A stretch of 30,565 nucleotides of DNA. Origin: a virus. Both the position numbers and the translations under genes were made by a program. The notes beneath the pieces are model-generated. The model had not been told where the DNA came from. It did no database searches and was given only the letters and a program-made list of their open reading frames with translations. The stretch is from IMG/VR virus record IMGVR_UViG_3300046690_000107, positions 1-30,565 of that record; one strand, 5' to 3'. This document shows positions 21,641-29,156 of the stretch, piece after piece. Numbering within the stretch: the first letter of the stretch is position 1; each line of letters begins with the position of its first letter.

Positions 21641-22363
21641 TCAGCCTTTGTTTCGTTTCTTCCAAGCGATGTATTCAGCCGTCGAGCCGAATTCGGCCGG
21701 TTCAACCGGTGCGGATTTGCCGCCAACCGGTGTGATCGGCGCGGGCGCCTTGGAAACTTGTTTCGGAGGGGATGCCTGACCGACCTTCGCCTCAAGGCGG
21801 GCCAGTTCAAGCGCCATGCGCAACGGGGGGAGAGACAGCAGACGTTCAGCGGCTTCGGGGTCTTGGCCGAGTGCGTGAAGCACCTTGTGGCCGTGATCCA
21901 TCGCCGTGACGGCTTCCAAAAACTCAGCGGGGGCGCCGCCCAGCATCTGGAACGTGCGCAGCGACGAATCCCATTCGCGGCCGTACTCAGTCGCGCCAGA
22001 CTCGAAAACCTTGTTGCAGTCGGCGTCGAACTTTTCCTGCTGAATGAGCTTCTTCGCCTCGGCGCGGATCTGGTCAGGCGTCATCTGCTGGCCGGGCTGC
22101 TGCTCGGTTTGCGGTTGCCCCTGGCTGTACCGCGCTTCGGCGTCTGCTGCGCGTCGAAGTGCCTCGTGTTTCTCACGCGTGAGCTGGTCGATGCGCCGTT
22201 GGACCCAATCACTTTTGGGCTTTTCCTGCTGCGGCTGCTCGGCTGCTGCTGCGGTTTGCTCGGCGCCCGGTTCCGTGCTTACTTCTGCGGGCTGTTGCGC
22301 CTGTTCCTGCTCCGTAGGCGTGACGTTTTCTTGTTGCGGTGCTGCGTTTTCTTCGATTTGCAT
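21641..22363 (-). CDS. Scaffolding protein
   Basis: A 240-residue, strongly charged, Glu/Gln-rich protein from ATG 22363; a TTG at 22375 would add four residues. The N-terminal 70 residues are Gln/Glu/Ala/Pro-rich and probably disordered. Residues 75-150 are coiled-coil-like (RRIDQLTREKHEALRRAADA, TPDQIRAEAKKLIQQEKFDA), and the C-terminus is basic (FGSTAEYIAWKKRNKG), as needed to bind the inside of the coat. Position between portal and coat matches P22 gene 8. It directs procapsid assembly and leaves before packaging. Confidence 0.85.
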   Translation of the reverse strand: MQIEENAAPQQENVTPTEQEQAQQPAEVSTEPGAEQTAAAAEQPQQEKPKSDWVQRRIDQLTREKHEALRRAADAEARYSQGQPQTEQQPGQQMTPDQIRAEAKKLIQQEKFDADCNKVFESGATEYGREWDSSLRTFQMLGGAPAEFLEAVTAMDHGHKVLHALGQDPEAAERLLSLPPLRMALELARLEAKVGQASPPKQVSKAPAPITPVGGKSAPVEPAEFGSTAEYIAWKKRNKG

Positions 22364-22426
22364 GGACGAGTCCAAGGATTTAGCCCGGTGATGCCGCGCC
22401 GGTACGGTGGTTAATGCGAATTCGGT

Positions 22427-22735
22427 TTAGCGCTGGCCGCCGATGATGTATTGCTCTGCCGTCGGCACAATCGGGCTGCCGGTCGTGTTCACGAACTGGA
22501 TCGCCAGCGTGTTTGCCGCGGACACGCGCACGTTGCCGATCGACAGGCCGGTCTGGTGCGACGCCTTGTTGATGTCGATCGAGTCGCCGAGCTGCAAGCC
22601 GGGGACGGCGAACGTCTGCTCAGCGCTGGTGTTGGCGCCGACCGATGCGGGCGTGAGGGTTTGGCGGATGACGAACAGCGTGCTTACGGGCGTCGCGTTC
22701 GACGCGTCCTGCAAAATTCCGATGTAGCCGGGCAT
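22427..22735 (-). CDS. Small head-associated-type protein, unknown
   Basis: A 102-residue beta-rich protein with AGGAAC before its ATG. It contains SVGANTSAEQTFAVPGLQLG and SIGNVRVSAANTLAIQFVNT with PIVPTAEQYIIGG near the end. Similar short jelly-roll-like proteins occur in phage heads and as fibre modules. It sits between portal and scaffold, a place without a gene in P22, and is translated from just after the portal terminator. A decoration role is plausible but not shown. Confidence 0.72.
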   Translation of the reverse strand: MPGYIGILQDASNATPVSTLFVIRQTLTPASVGANTSAEQTFAVPGLQLGDSIDINKASHQTGLSIGNVRVSAANTLAIQFVNTTGSPIVPTAEQYIIGGQR

Positions 22736-22744
22736 TCTTGTTCC

Positions 22745-24877
22745 TTATTGAGCGGGCAAAGAAAAACCCGCACTAGGCGGGCTCGGTTGTTGTTGCATCT
22801 GCTGCGATGGGTCAGGCGGTGGTTCGCCTTGCGGCGCACCTTCCGGCGAGCCGGTCTGCATCATCTGCATGACGACTTGCGTTGCGACGTGCGCCACGAC
22901 TTGAGGATCGAGCGGCTGGCCGAGCGCTTGCAGGCGCTTGGTTTCGCTGTCGTAGGCTTTGATGCTGATTTCCTGCGCATCACTGCCCTGCTTCGCGTTC
23001 TGCAGTTCCTGCGTCAAGTGCTCGATCATCTGGCCCATCTGCTGCATCTTCTGCTGCATGTCCTGCTCTTGCGGGCTCGGACCTTCGCCCAAGATCGCCG
23101 GAGAGATCGTGCGATGCAGACGTTCAGCCACTTCATCAGCCATCGGGAAGTCGGCCGCCTTGAACAGCAGGTCGCCGGCCACCTTCATCAGTTCCTGATC
23201 CTGGCTCATGATCTGCGTGAGCGCGTTGAATGCTTCCTGGCGGCGCGTTTCGTAGTTCGGGCCGACTTCGACCGTCACGTCATAGCGCCCGATGCCAGGG
23301 TTGTAGATCAGTGCGACGTCCTTCAGGTGATCGCGCTCGCTCTCAGGCGGCGCCGGCTGACCGTCAGGCAGTCCGACCGGGTGTTGCTGATCCGGGTTGA
23401 ACTGCGCGAATGTCTCCGTGCCGTCCTCGCCGATGATGCGGATCACGCGCTGCGTGTCGTAGATCTTCGGGATAAGGTCAATCAGGATCCGGCCGGTATA
23501 GCGGATGGCGCGCGCGACGTTGTCGATGAAGTGATACGTTGCACGGTCGCCCTGCCGTTGCCGCGCCTGAATGGCGACGCCTGCCTGCGCGTTCGACTGC
23601 TGGCCGAACTGCTCTTGATACTGGCCGGTCGTCATCATCAGCTCTTGCTGCGCCGTCTGCATGCCTTGCAGGTACGCAGAAGCCCCTACAGGCGGCTGCT
23701 CGCGCTGCGGACGCTCGATAGGCTGTCCCGACTCATCCCACGCGTTGTAGGGCAGATATGGCAGGTTGTCCTTATTCGCGTTCGCCCATTCGGGCTCGTA
23801 TCCCTCGAAGGCTGCGGCCGGGCCGACGAATGGCGTTTTCGTCTGAAGCGCGATGTATTCGACGTTGGCGCTCGACATGTAGTTGTACATGCGCTGTGCG
23901 TCTTTCTGGTTGCGCGTGTGGCCTTTGCGCTCCACCTTGCCGTCGATAACGATTTCCTCGCCGATGACGCGCACGATCGGGATATAGCGCCCCGCCCACG
24001 GCTTTTCGTCGATGATCTTGTCGCCGGCAATCAGATACCAGGTGATTTGTGGCTGACTCACCGGGCGCTTCTGCACGCTCGGATCGTTCTCGATGACCTT
24101 GCGTTCTTCCGGGTCCTCGACGTCCGACAGCATCATCGGGCCGTTGATCGGGTGATTGATGAGCGTGTCGGTCTTGTGCGTCTTGCGGAAGTATTCGCAG
24201 ACGCGAATCTTGTCCTTGCTGATCCAGTCGTTACCCGTCGAATCGTCACCGAATACGACGCTCTGTGCATCCTCGCCCGGATACGTCGCCTCGAATTCGG
24301 TCTTGCTCATTTGCTCGAACACGAAGGCGAACTTCATATCCGAGCCGTCGGCCGACTCAATATCCGGGTCGGTGTAGACCGTCAGCGGATTCTTGACGCG
24401 TCGAAGGAATATCTCCTGATCGAACGAGCCGTCATGCGCGTATTCGCACACGACACGCCAATAGCCAAGTCCAGCTTGGACCGCAAACTCAGTCGCCGTG
24501 TCGTACACAATCTCAGCATGGCTGTTGTACTCAATATGACGCACGATACCATCGAGGATCTTGGCGATTTCAATATCCGCGTCACCATCGACCGGGAGCG
24601 TCTTGACCGAAGGTTTGTTTTGTTTCGCATCGTTGATGATCTGCAGGTTATGCTGACGCGTCTTGTTGATCGTCAGACACGGCCGCTGATCGCCTTCGCG
24701 CGTGTTGCGGATCGCATCAGGCCATTGCCAGCCGTTGTCGGCGTCGCCATTGGCGAACTTCAAATCCTCGACGAAGCGCTTGCGAAAGTCGCTTTCGGCT
24801 TCCTCGCAGCGGGCGAACCGCTCTTTTGCCTCAGCGACAATCTTTGCGCTAGGACTTTCTTTCGGCTTTCGCGCCAT
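22745..24877 (-). CDS. Portal protein (P22 gp1-like)
   Basis: A 710-residue protein, similar in length to P22 gp1 (725 aa). Family segments include RFVEDLKFANGDADNGWQWP near residue 35, CLTINKTRQHNLQIINDAKQ near 68, the wing/stem regions FEGYEPEWANANKDNLPYLP and GQYQEQFGQQSNAQAGVAIQ, and the long C-terminal helical barrel (QDMQQKMQQMGQMIEHLTQE) ending in a Gln/Pro-rich tail. It forms the dodecameric ring at one vertex through which DNA enters and leaves. An intrinsic terminator is written into its last codons. Confidence 0.93.
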   Translation of the reverse strand: MARKPKESPSAKIVAEAKERFARCEEAESDFRKRFVEDLKFANGDADNGWQWPDAIRNTREGDQRPCLTINKTRQHNLQIINDAKQNKPSVKTLPVDGDADIEIAKILDGIVRHIEYNSHAEIVYDTATEFAVQAGLGYWRVVCEYAHDGSFDQEIFLRRVKNPLTVYTDPDIESADGSDMKFAFVFEQMSKTEFEATYPGEDAQSVVFGDDSTGNDWISKDKIRVCEYFRKTHKTDTLINHPINGPMMLSDVEDPEERKVIENDPSVQKRPVSQPQITWYLIAGDKIIDEKPWAGRYIPIVRVIGEEIVIDGKVERKGHTRNQKDAQRMYNYMSSANVEYIALQTKTPFVGPAAAFEGYEPEWANANKDNLPYLPYNAWDESGQPIERPQREQPPVGASAYLQGMQTAQQELMMTTGQYQEQFGQQSNAQAGVAIQARQRQGDRATYHFIDNVARAIRYTGRILIDLIPKIYDTQRVIRIIGEDGTETFAQFNPDQQHPVGLPDGQPAPPESERDHLKDVALIYNPGIGRYDVTVEVGPNYETRRQEAFNALTQIMSQDQELMKVAGDLLFKAADFPMADEVAERLHRTISPAILGEGPSPQEQDMQQKMQQMGQMIEHLTQELQNAKQGSDAQEISIKAYDSETKRLQALGQPLDPQVVAHVATQVVMQMMQTGSPEGAPQGEPPPDPSQQMQQQPSPPSAGFSLPAQ
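22762..22781 (-). terminator. Intrinsic terminator inside the portal 3' end
   Basis: Minus strand: CCCGC-CTAGT-GCGGG then TTTTT, encoding the Ser-Ala-Gly-Phe region about 12 codons before the portal stop. The next gene's AGGAAC site follows about 20 bases later. Stem and loop are identical to those of the tailspike terminator apart from length. Confidence 0.85.
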
Positions 24878-24895
24878 AGGTCACTTATCCAGTTT

Positions 24896-26722
24896 TCATC
24901 CAATTAGCTCGATCGAGCAGCGTTCCAGCGCGAGCTGATCGGTTCCGACGCCGGCCTGCGCGGAGAACGCGACAACCTGATCGATGGTCGTATCAATGGC
25001 AGCCGTCAGCACCGGGCCAGTGTTTGACGTCGGCCCGAGCATCGAGATAACCTGCCCGATCTGCGAATTGAGCGCGCCGCGGTTCTGGAGCAGGAATTCC
25101 ATGTTCAGCGTCACGGCGGCCGTGAACGACGCCTGATAGATGACCACTCCACCGAAGCGAATGCGGAACGTTTTCGTATTGGCGTTGTTCGGCATCGTGA
25201 AGATGGCCGTGATACGCATCGTCGTGTTCGGGCCCATGCTTCCGCCTGGGATCGTGAACGACTTGAGCACGTTGTCAGTCACCGTCAGCGAGTTCAGCAC
25301 CTGCACGCCAGAGCCGTAGACCGGCAGAGGCAGCGCGCGCGGCTTCGCCCATCCACCCGGCACGACGGCGGTGTTGCCTTTCGCGTTCGCCGTGTAGTAA
25401 TTCCATGATGGCTTTTTCGTCGTGCCGTCAGCCTGGATCATGCCGAAGTTGTTGGCCGCCACGCCAAACACCGGGCCAGTCCCGGAATCGTCCGAGTCAG
25501 CGAACAGACCGTAGACGTAGATTCCGTTAATCCCATACGTCGTGCGATTGTTGAAATACACCATCGACGCGGAATTGATGAAATTCCCTTGGTTCACGTC
25601 TGAAGCGCGTGAGCCCCATTCCGTTACGTAGACGTCGAAAGGCGGCGTCTGCGGCACGTCATACGTTGCGTTGCCAGTCAGGCCGCGCAGCTCGGCCAAT
25701 GAGTTGACAGCCTGCGCCGAGCCGGTGCGCGACTTGGCCGTGTACGAGAGCGGGTTGCTGCTTTCCGTGTCGTACATGTGCGGATTCGCCGTATCGAGTT
25801 GCAGCGGCGTTTTCGTGACTGCGCCCGTCGTATCCCGCCCTTCTCGCATCATCCGAAACGAAGTCTGCGGGAATGCGACGCCTGAGGCAAACCCGAGTTT
25901 GAATTCGGACGTGACGCTGCGGATGCCAGCCAATAGGCCAGACAGGAACCCGCGCCAGCACTCGAACTTCGCCGGAATGAAGTCGTCATACGATGCCCCG
26001 TCAGAGACGAAGCCGCGTGGGTTTGAGCCGTTGATCTTGCAGTTGAAGTCCTGCTCGTTCGTGCATTCAATCTTGACGATGCCGGAGCCCTTCAAGACGT
26101 TGGCGATGGCCGCGCCCAAGGTGTTACCCGCCGTCTGGTTCGACGCAAAGCTGCCGTTGTAGTCTGGCGCCGCGTCGATGCAGATCATCACATCGCAACC
26201 GCCCGCCACGAGCGCTTTGTACTGGCTCAGGTAGGTTGTCGCCTTGCTGGCAGAGGAGCAGTTCGTCCGCATTGCCTGAATCCCGTTCGCTGAAAACAGC
26301 GCGAGATACGAAGCCGGCGTCATATTCGGCCAGTAGCTGGTCGGATAGCCAATGTGGCAGTTCACGCCCCAAAAGCCTTGAGGCGTGACGCTTGACGCCC
26401 CTTTTGCCGGGTACAGAAGATTGTTGGATGCGTCGATATACGCCTGACCAACCGAGCCAATAGAACTGTCTGGCGCACCACTGGCAATGATGACGCTCTG
26501 AACACTCGACCCATCATCGCCAGGCGAGCCTTTCAGCGGCATCTGAACGGCATAGACGCCCGCCGCTCTCTGGTAGAGAAAGCCAGTATCCGTGTCGATG
26601 TAGCAATCGCCATCGATGCCGAGCGAACTGGACGGCACGCCGCTGCCGGTGCGAATCTGCGAGCCAGCCGCGGCGCTGCCGCCGACGAGCCGCTTGAACT
26701 TCATCAGGTCGCCGACGTTCAT
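24896..26722 (-). CDS. TIM-barrel glycoside hydrolase-like virion protein, candidate depolymerase
   Basis: A 608-residue protein from ATG 26722, overlapping the stop of the YD mini-protein. Residues about 20-110 hold two fibre-type repeats (SGVPSSSLGIDGDCYIDTDT; SGAPDSSIGSVGQAYIDASN). Residues about 115-470 look like a clan GH-A barrel: GFWGVNCHIGYP start, an Asn-Glu pair at 222-223 (ECTNEQDFN) as acid/base, HMY at 315-317, and Glu368 in VYVTEWGSR as nucleophile, followed by an ATYGINGIYVY-like strand region. The last about 120 residues are a beta domain. It probably degrades a glycan on the host surface. Location between terminase and portal is unusual. Family and substrate are not known. 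Confidence 0.82.
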   Translation of the reverse strand: MNVGDLMKFKRLVGGSAAAGSQIRTGSGVPSSSLGIDGDCYIDTDTGFLYQRAAGVYAVQMPLKGSPGDDGSSVQSVIIASGAPDSSIGSVGQAYIDASNNLLYPAKGASSVTPQGFWGVNCHIGYPTSYWPNMTPASYLALFSANGIQAMRTNCSSASKATTYLSQYKALVAGGCDVMICIDAAPDYNGSFASNQTAGNTLGAAIANVLKGSGIVKIECTNEQDFNCKINGSNPRGFVSDGASYDDFIPAKFECWRGFLSGLLAGIRSVTSEFKLGFASGVAFPQTSFRMMREGRDTTGAVTKTPLQLDTANPHMYDTESSNPLSYTAKSRTGSAQAVNSLAELRGLTGNATYDVPQTPPFDVYVTEWGSRASDVNQGNFINSASMVYFNNRTTYGINGIYVYGLFADSDDSGTGPVFGVAANNFGMIQADGTTKKPSWNYYTANAKGNTAVVPGGWAKPRALPLPVYGSGVQVLNSLTVTDNVLKSFTIPGGSMGPNTTMRITAIFTMPNNANTKTFRIRFGGVVIYQASFTAAVTLNMEFLLQNRGALNSQIGQVISMLGPTSNTGPVLTAAIDTTIDQVVAFSAQAGVGTDQLALERCSIELIG

Positions 26723-26919
26723 TGCTTCACCCACGCGGTTTCGCTCATGAGGTTCGTGCCTGACCATGTGTAGGTCTTGACGAACGCCACGGTGCCCTTC
26801 ATCACGGTTTCACTCGTGAGGTTTCCGCTGCCGTCGTATGTGTAAGCGTGCGGGAGTGAATCAAGGTCGAGCGCGTGCTGACCAGTAGAATCGAACGCTT
26901 GCCTGCCGACGTATGCCAT
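26719..26919 (-). CDS. 66-aa protein with RHS/YD-type motif
   Basis: A 66-residue protein with GGGAT before ATG 26919 and an ATGA overlap with the glycosidase. It reads HAYTYDGSGNLTSETV and later KTYTWSGTNLMSETAWV, two related lines of the YD-repeat type (YxYDxxGNLTxxT) known from RHS and teneurin proteins. A two-repeat protein cannot form an RHS shell. It may be a small beta protein that assembles as an oligomer or with the glycosidase. The function is unknown; it is coupled to the glycosidase in expression. Confidence 0.8.
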   Translation of the reverse strand: MAYVGRQAFDSTGQHALDLDSLPHAYTYDGSGNLTSETVMKGTVAFVKTYTWSGTNLMSETAWVKQ

Positions 26920-26922
26920 TTT

Positions 26923-28161
26923 TTATCCCATCCACGCGCCTCCGCCTATCACGGTACGGCGCACTATCGGTTTCGATTGCGGTTTGGGAGCCTTGCCGGC
27001 GCGTCGTGCGCCCTCACAGGCGTACCGCAGCGCGTCGATGACGTGGTTGTCCTTGTCGTCGAGAATCGGCAGGATGGCGCCCGTAAGAGGATCTTCCTTG
27101 TACTTGTAGAGCGTCAGTTCGTCGATCAGGTGCTTGCAGCGCGGATGCACGATGATGTCGAACGACTTCAGGAATTCAACGCCTTCCTCAAGCGATTTCG
27201 CACCCTTGATAGCCGGTCGAATCTTCGGGAAGCCGTTCTTCTGCATGTGGCTGATCGTTTCCGGGCGCGCGGAGTCAGCCGTGATCGGCCATTTCTCAGC
27301 GTCGGGAACGGACATAAACAGTTCCGGCAGGTTCACGATCTCGCAGCCGACCTGATACGCCTCGTAGTCGACATACAGGTTGTGGCCTTGAATGTCGCAG
27401 CGGATCAGCACGCTTGGGTCGACAGAGAAGCCCCAGTCAGCGCCTAGGCGGAATATCGTGCCTTCGGGCCGCTCGAACTCCTCGATGCGCCAGTTGCGGA
27501 ATACGCGCGCCTCGCTGTTCTGCTGATAGGCGCCGAGCCAGATATGCGCGTACTTGTCCGGGTCGCGCTTCTTGTCGTACTCCATTTCGACCCGCAGCTC
27601 TTCAGGGAGCCAGGGATTGTCCATGTAGTTCGCTTCGACGACGACTGAGCCAGGCGGGGGCTCACTGCATCGCAGCAGCGCGTCGACGGGGTCGGTTGCC
27701 GCGCTCGGGTTCCATGAGAACCACAGTTCGGAGCCGGGCTTGCGCAGCGTCGGCCGCAGCATGTCGAGCGAGCGCTGACTGACGCTCTGCGCTTCCTCTA
27801 CCCATGCGATGTCAAAGCCTTCCAGCGACTTGATGGAGTCGGCCGTGTGGTTTTGAAGCCCTTGAAAGATAATCAGGCCGCCGTGCGTCGACTTAATCTG
27901 TGCGTCTTGCACGTCGAAATATGCACCAGCGTTTAGCGCCTCGATCTTGCCCTCAAGCAGCTTCTTAACCGATTGCTTCAGCGACTTCTGCACTTCACGA
28001 ACGCAAACGGCGTCCGTCTTTTCCATGATCGACCGCTCGATCAGCATTTCGCCAAAGAAGTGAGACTTGCCTGAGCCTCGCCCGCCGTGTGCGCCCTTGT
28101 AGCGAGCCGGCCCGAGCAGCGGCACATACACCCGCGGCGTATCAATGACGAGATCGGACAT
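26923..28161 (-). CDS. Terminase large subunit
   Basis: A 412-residue packaging motor of the PBSX/terminase_3-like group. Walker A GGRGSGKS is at 26-33, Walker B with catalytic Glu (IAWVEE) at 118-123, and the coupling motif LWFSWNP at 146-152. The C-terminal nuclease has acidic residues in GADWGFSVDPS and HVIDALRYA. It cuts concatemers and pumps DNA into procapsids by ATP hydrolysis. It is shorter than P22 gp2 (499 aa), so the packaging module differs from the P22 type although the virion genes match. Its ATG overlaps the small-subunit stop. Confidence 0.95.
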   Translation of the reverse strand: MSDLVIDTPRVYVPLLGPARYKGAHGGRGSGKSHFFGEMLIERSIMEKTDAVCVREVQKSLKQSVKKLLEGKIEALNAGAYFDVQDAQIKSTHGGLIIFQGLQNHTADSIKSLEGFDIAWVEEAQSVSQRSLDMLRPTLRKPGSELWFSWNPSAATDPVDALLRCSEPPPGSVVVEANYMDNPWLPEELRVEMEYDKKRDPDKYAHIWLGAYQQNSEARVFRNWRIEEFERPEGTIFRLGADWGFSVDPSVLIRCDIQGHNLYVDYEAYQVGCEIVNLPELFMSVPDAEKWPITADSARPETISHMQKNGFPKIRPAIKGAKSLEEGVEFLKSFDIIVHPRCKHLIDELTLYKYKEDPLTGAILPILDDKDNHVIDALRYACEGARRAGKAPKPQSKPIVRRTVIGGGAWMG

Positions 28162-28448
28162 TAAGCGCCCCCAGCAGGGTCCACAATCCGGCGCACGATC
28201 TGCGTCACTTCGAGCGGGTTTCCATCCTTGCCAGTCATCTCGACAGCCTGTGTCGACTTGCCGTATCCGCGATCGAGCAATTCCTTCGCCGCAGAGATGC
28301 GCGCTGAATCGTTCTCGCTCGTCGTCAGGATCGTGGCAAGCATGGCGATCGCTTCGGGCGCGTAGTTCTGTGCGAGCGCGCGAATGTCAGCCGTGTTCTT
28401 GTTCGGCGTGCCCTTGACTCGGCCGCCAGTCTTGGCACCTTTAGCCAT
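28161..28448 (-). CDS. Terminase small subunit
   Basis: A 95-residue protein. It begins with a basic KGAKTGGRVKGTPNKNTADI, common in small terminases, then a helical core (ALAQNYAPEAIAMLATILTT, ARISAAKELLDRGYGKSTQA). The end (VTQIVRRIVDPAGGA) is short. It would recognise the packaging site and recruit the large subunit. The gene lies directly upstream of terL with a TAATG overlap. Its own Shine-Dalgarno is weak (ACGGAAA, 14 bases away). Confidence 0.85.
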   Translation of the reverse strand: MAKGAKTGGRVKGTPNKNTADIRALAQNYAPEAIAMLATILTTSENDSARISAAKELLDRGYGKSTQAVEMTGKDGNPLEVTQIVRRIVDPAGGA

Positions 28449-28450
28449 TG

Positions 28451-28480
28451 GGTCTATTTCCGTCTAAATCCGTCTACTTT
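28451..28480. repeat. Three 10-bp phased repeats before terS
   Basis: GGTCTATTTC, CGTCTAAATC and CGTCTACTTT follow one another at 28451, 28461 and 28471. GTCTA therefore recurs with exactly 10-bp period, on one face of the helix, immediately upstream of the terS start. A terminase- or regulator-binding site is possible. Confidence 0.6.
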
Positions 28481-28610
28481 TGATGGATGATCGCCCCGCC
28501 CTGTTTGTGCTCTGCGTGGCTGACCCTACGCGGAGCGGGACGATCGAAAGAGGGGTTGCCGCACCCGGCGCGACCAGAGTTCCCTTTCGGGCGGAGTGGT
28601 TCGCTTCCAT
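28464..28610 (-). CDS. Possible 48-aa gene in the structured region
   Basis: Between the stop at 28657 and terS the minus strand is open from ATG 28610 to TAG 28464-28466. The predicted peptide is basic and unlike its neighbours (MEANHSARKGTLVAPGAATP ... SSIKSRRI). AGGAT lies only two bases from the ATG, so the translation signal is poor. It fits the gap exactly, but the same DNA has strong RNA-type pairing, so it may be a structured leader instead of a gene. Confidence 0.4.
   Translation of the reverse strand: MEANHSARKGTLVAPGAATPLSIVPLRVGSATQSTNRAGRSSIKSRRI
28489..28545. other. Two-stem structured element upstream of terS
   Basis: GATCGCCCCG (28489-28498) pairs with CGGGACGATC (28536-28545), and CTCTGCGT (28510-28517) pairs with ACGCGGAG (28528-28535), each with one wobble or mismatch. 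The second stem stacks directly on the first on one side, and an 11-base bulge lies on the other. As minus-strand RNA the outer stem is 10 bp with one G-U. There is no T tract, so it is not a terminator. Confidence 0.55.
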
Positions 28611-28656
28611 ATCCTGTGCGGCTGACGCTGTTACCCACCTGCGCCTGGGGATGAGT

Positions 28657-28869
28657 TCAGTGTGTTGTGCGGTTGCGCGCCATGATCGTCAGGCCCGCCG
28701 CGATGATCTCGTTCTGGTCGCTGCCCTGAAGCCCGTTCAGCCGCTTATTGGCCGTCTCTGCGCTTGTCTCGGACAGATCGACTATCTCGTGCTGATTGAG
28801 CAGTAGCAGCGCCACTGCGAGCGCGTCACAGAGTGCGTCGATGTCTGCGTGCGGATCGATGCGGCTCAT
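28657..28869 (-). CDS. Small late-unit protein, unknown
   Basis: A 70-residue acidic-start protein (SRIDPHADIDALCDALAVAL), mostly helical, with a basic end (AAGLTIMARNRTTH). Its ATG at 28869 overlaps the stop of the preceding small gene (ATGA). The middle (LSETSAETANKRLNGLQGSD) is polar. There is no recognised motif. It is one of four coupled small genes at the head of the leftward unit. Confidence 0.65.
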   Translation of the reverse strand: MSRIDPHADIDALCDALAVALLLLNQHEIVDLSETSAETANKRLNGLQGSDQNEIIAAGLTIMARNRTTH

Positions 28870-29015
28870 GCGTCCTCGCCGTCGATGAAGTCGCCAAGCC
28901 GGTTGATTACTCGATCAAGCCCGTCTACTGCGTCCGCCATCGAATCGCCGAGCGTCGCGCAGAACCACATCACGCCGAGCAGCGGCCAGCACATACACCA
29001 TGCAGCGAATTTCAT
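28866..29015 (-). CDS. Small membrane-anchored protein (49 aa)
   Basis: A 49-codon frame from ATG 29015 to TGA 28866-28868. The N-terminal half is hydrophobic with three Cys and four Trp (FAAWCMCWPLLGVMWFCATL), probably membrane-inserted. The C-terminal half is an acidic helix (DAVDGLDRVINRLGDFIDGE). GGGGTGAC precedes the ATG, and the stop overlaps the next start. The function is unknown. Confidence 0.6.
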   Translation of the reverse strand: MKFAAWCMCWPLLGVMWFCATLGDSMADAVDGLDRVINRLGDFIDGEDA

Positions 29016-29018
29016 GTG

Positions 29019-29156
29019 TCACCCCTTCGCGCACGCGCGGCAGATTGTCTGGTACTTGCTGCCGATGAAGGCCAGAAAGCAGTCCATGCAGCGGTTCCGG
29101 TAGCAGCCGTCCGACCAGTCGCGGTCAGGATGGCCGCCGTATGGCGAACGCTTCAC
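29019..29156 (-). CDS. 45-aa zinc-ribbon-like protein
   Basis: A 45-codon frame from GTG 29156 (overlapping the preceding TGA at 29153-29155) to TGA 29019-29021. Cysteines are arranged CYRNRCMDC ... CRAC, so two close pairs (CxxC and CxxC) are separated by about 15 residues, consistent with one bound zinc. Small zinc ribbons in phages often act on RNA polymerase or nucleic acids; here that is inference. The GTGA overlap supports translation. Confidence 0.6.
   Translation of the reverse strand: MKRSPYGGHPDRDWSDGCYRNRCMDCFLAFIGSKYQTICRACAKG

Noticed and set aside
20377-21735. Plus-strand frame of 452 codons opposite the coat gene
   Set aside because: Antisense to the P22-type coat gene, Arg/Val-rich, and crosses the terminator and the coat-scaffold gap.
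22451-24907. Plus-strand frame of 818 codons opposite portal
   Set aside because: Although very long, it mirrors the portal gene and its neighbour codon by codon, is Arg/Leu-rich without motifs, and has no start signal.
28480-28656. Possible tRNA gene in the structured gap before terS
   Set aside because: No cloverleaf with T-loop and acceptor end could be drawn; the pairing found is a two-stem hairpin.
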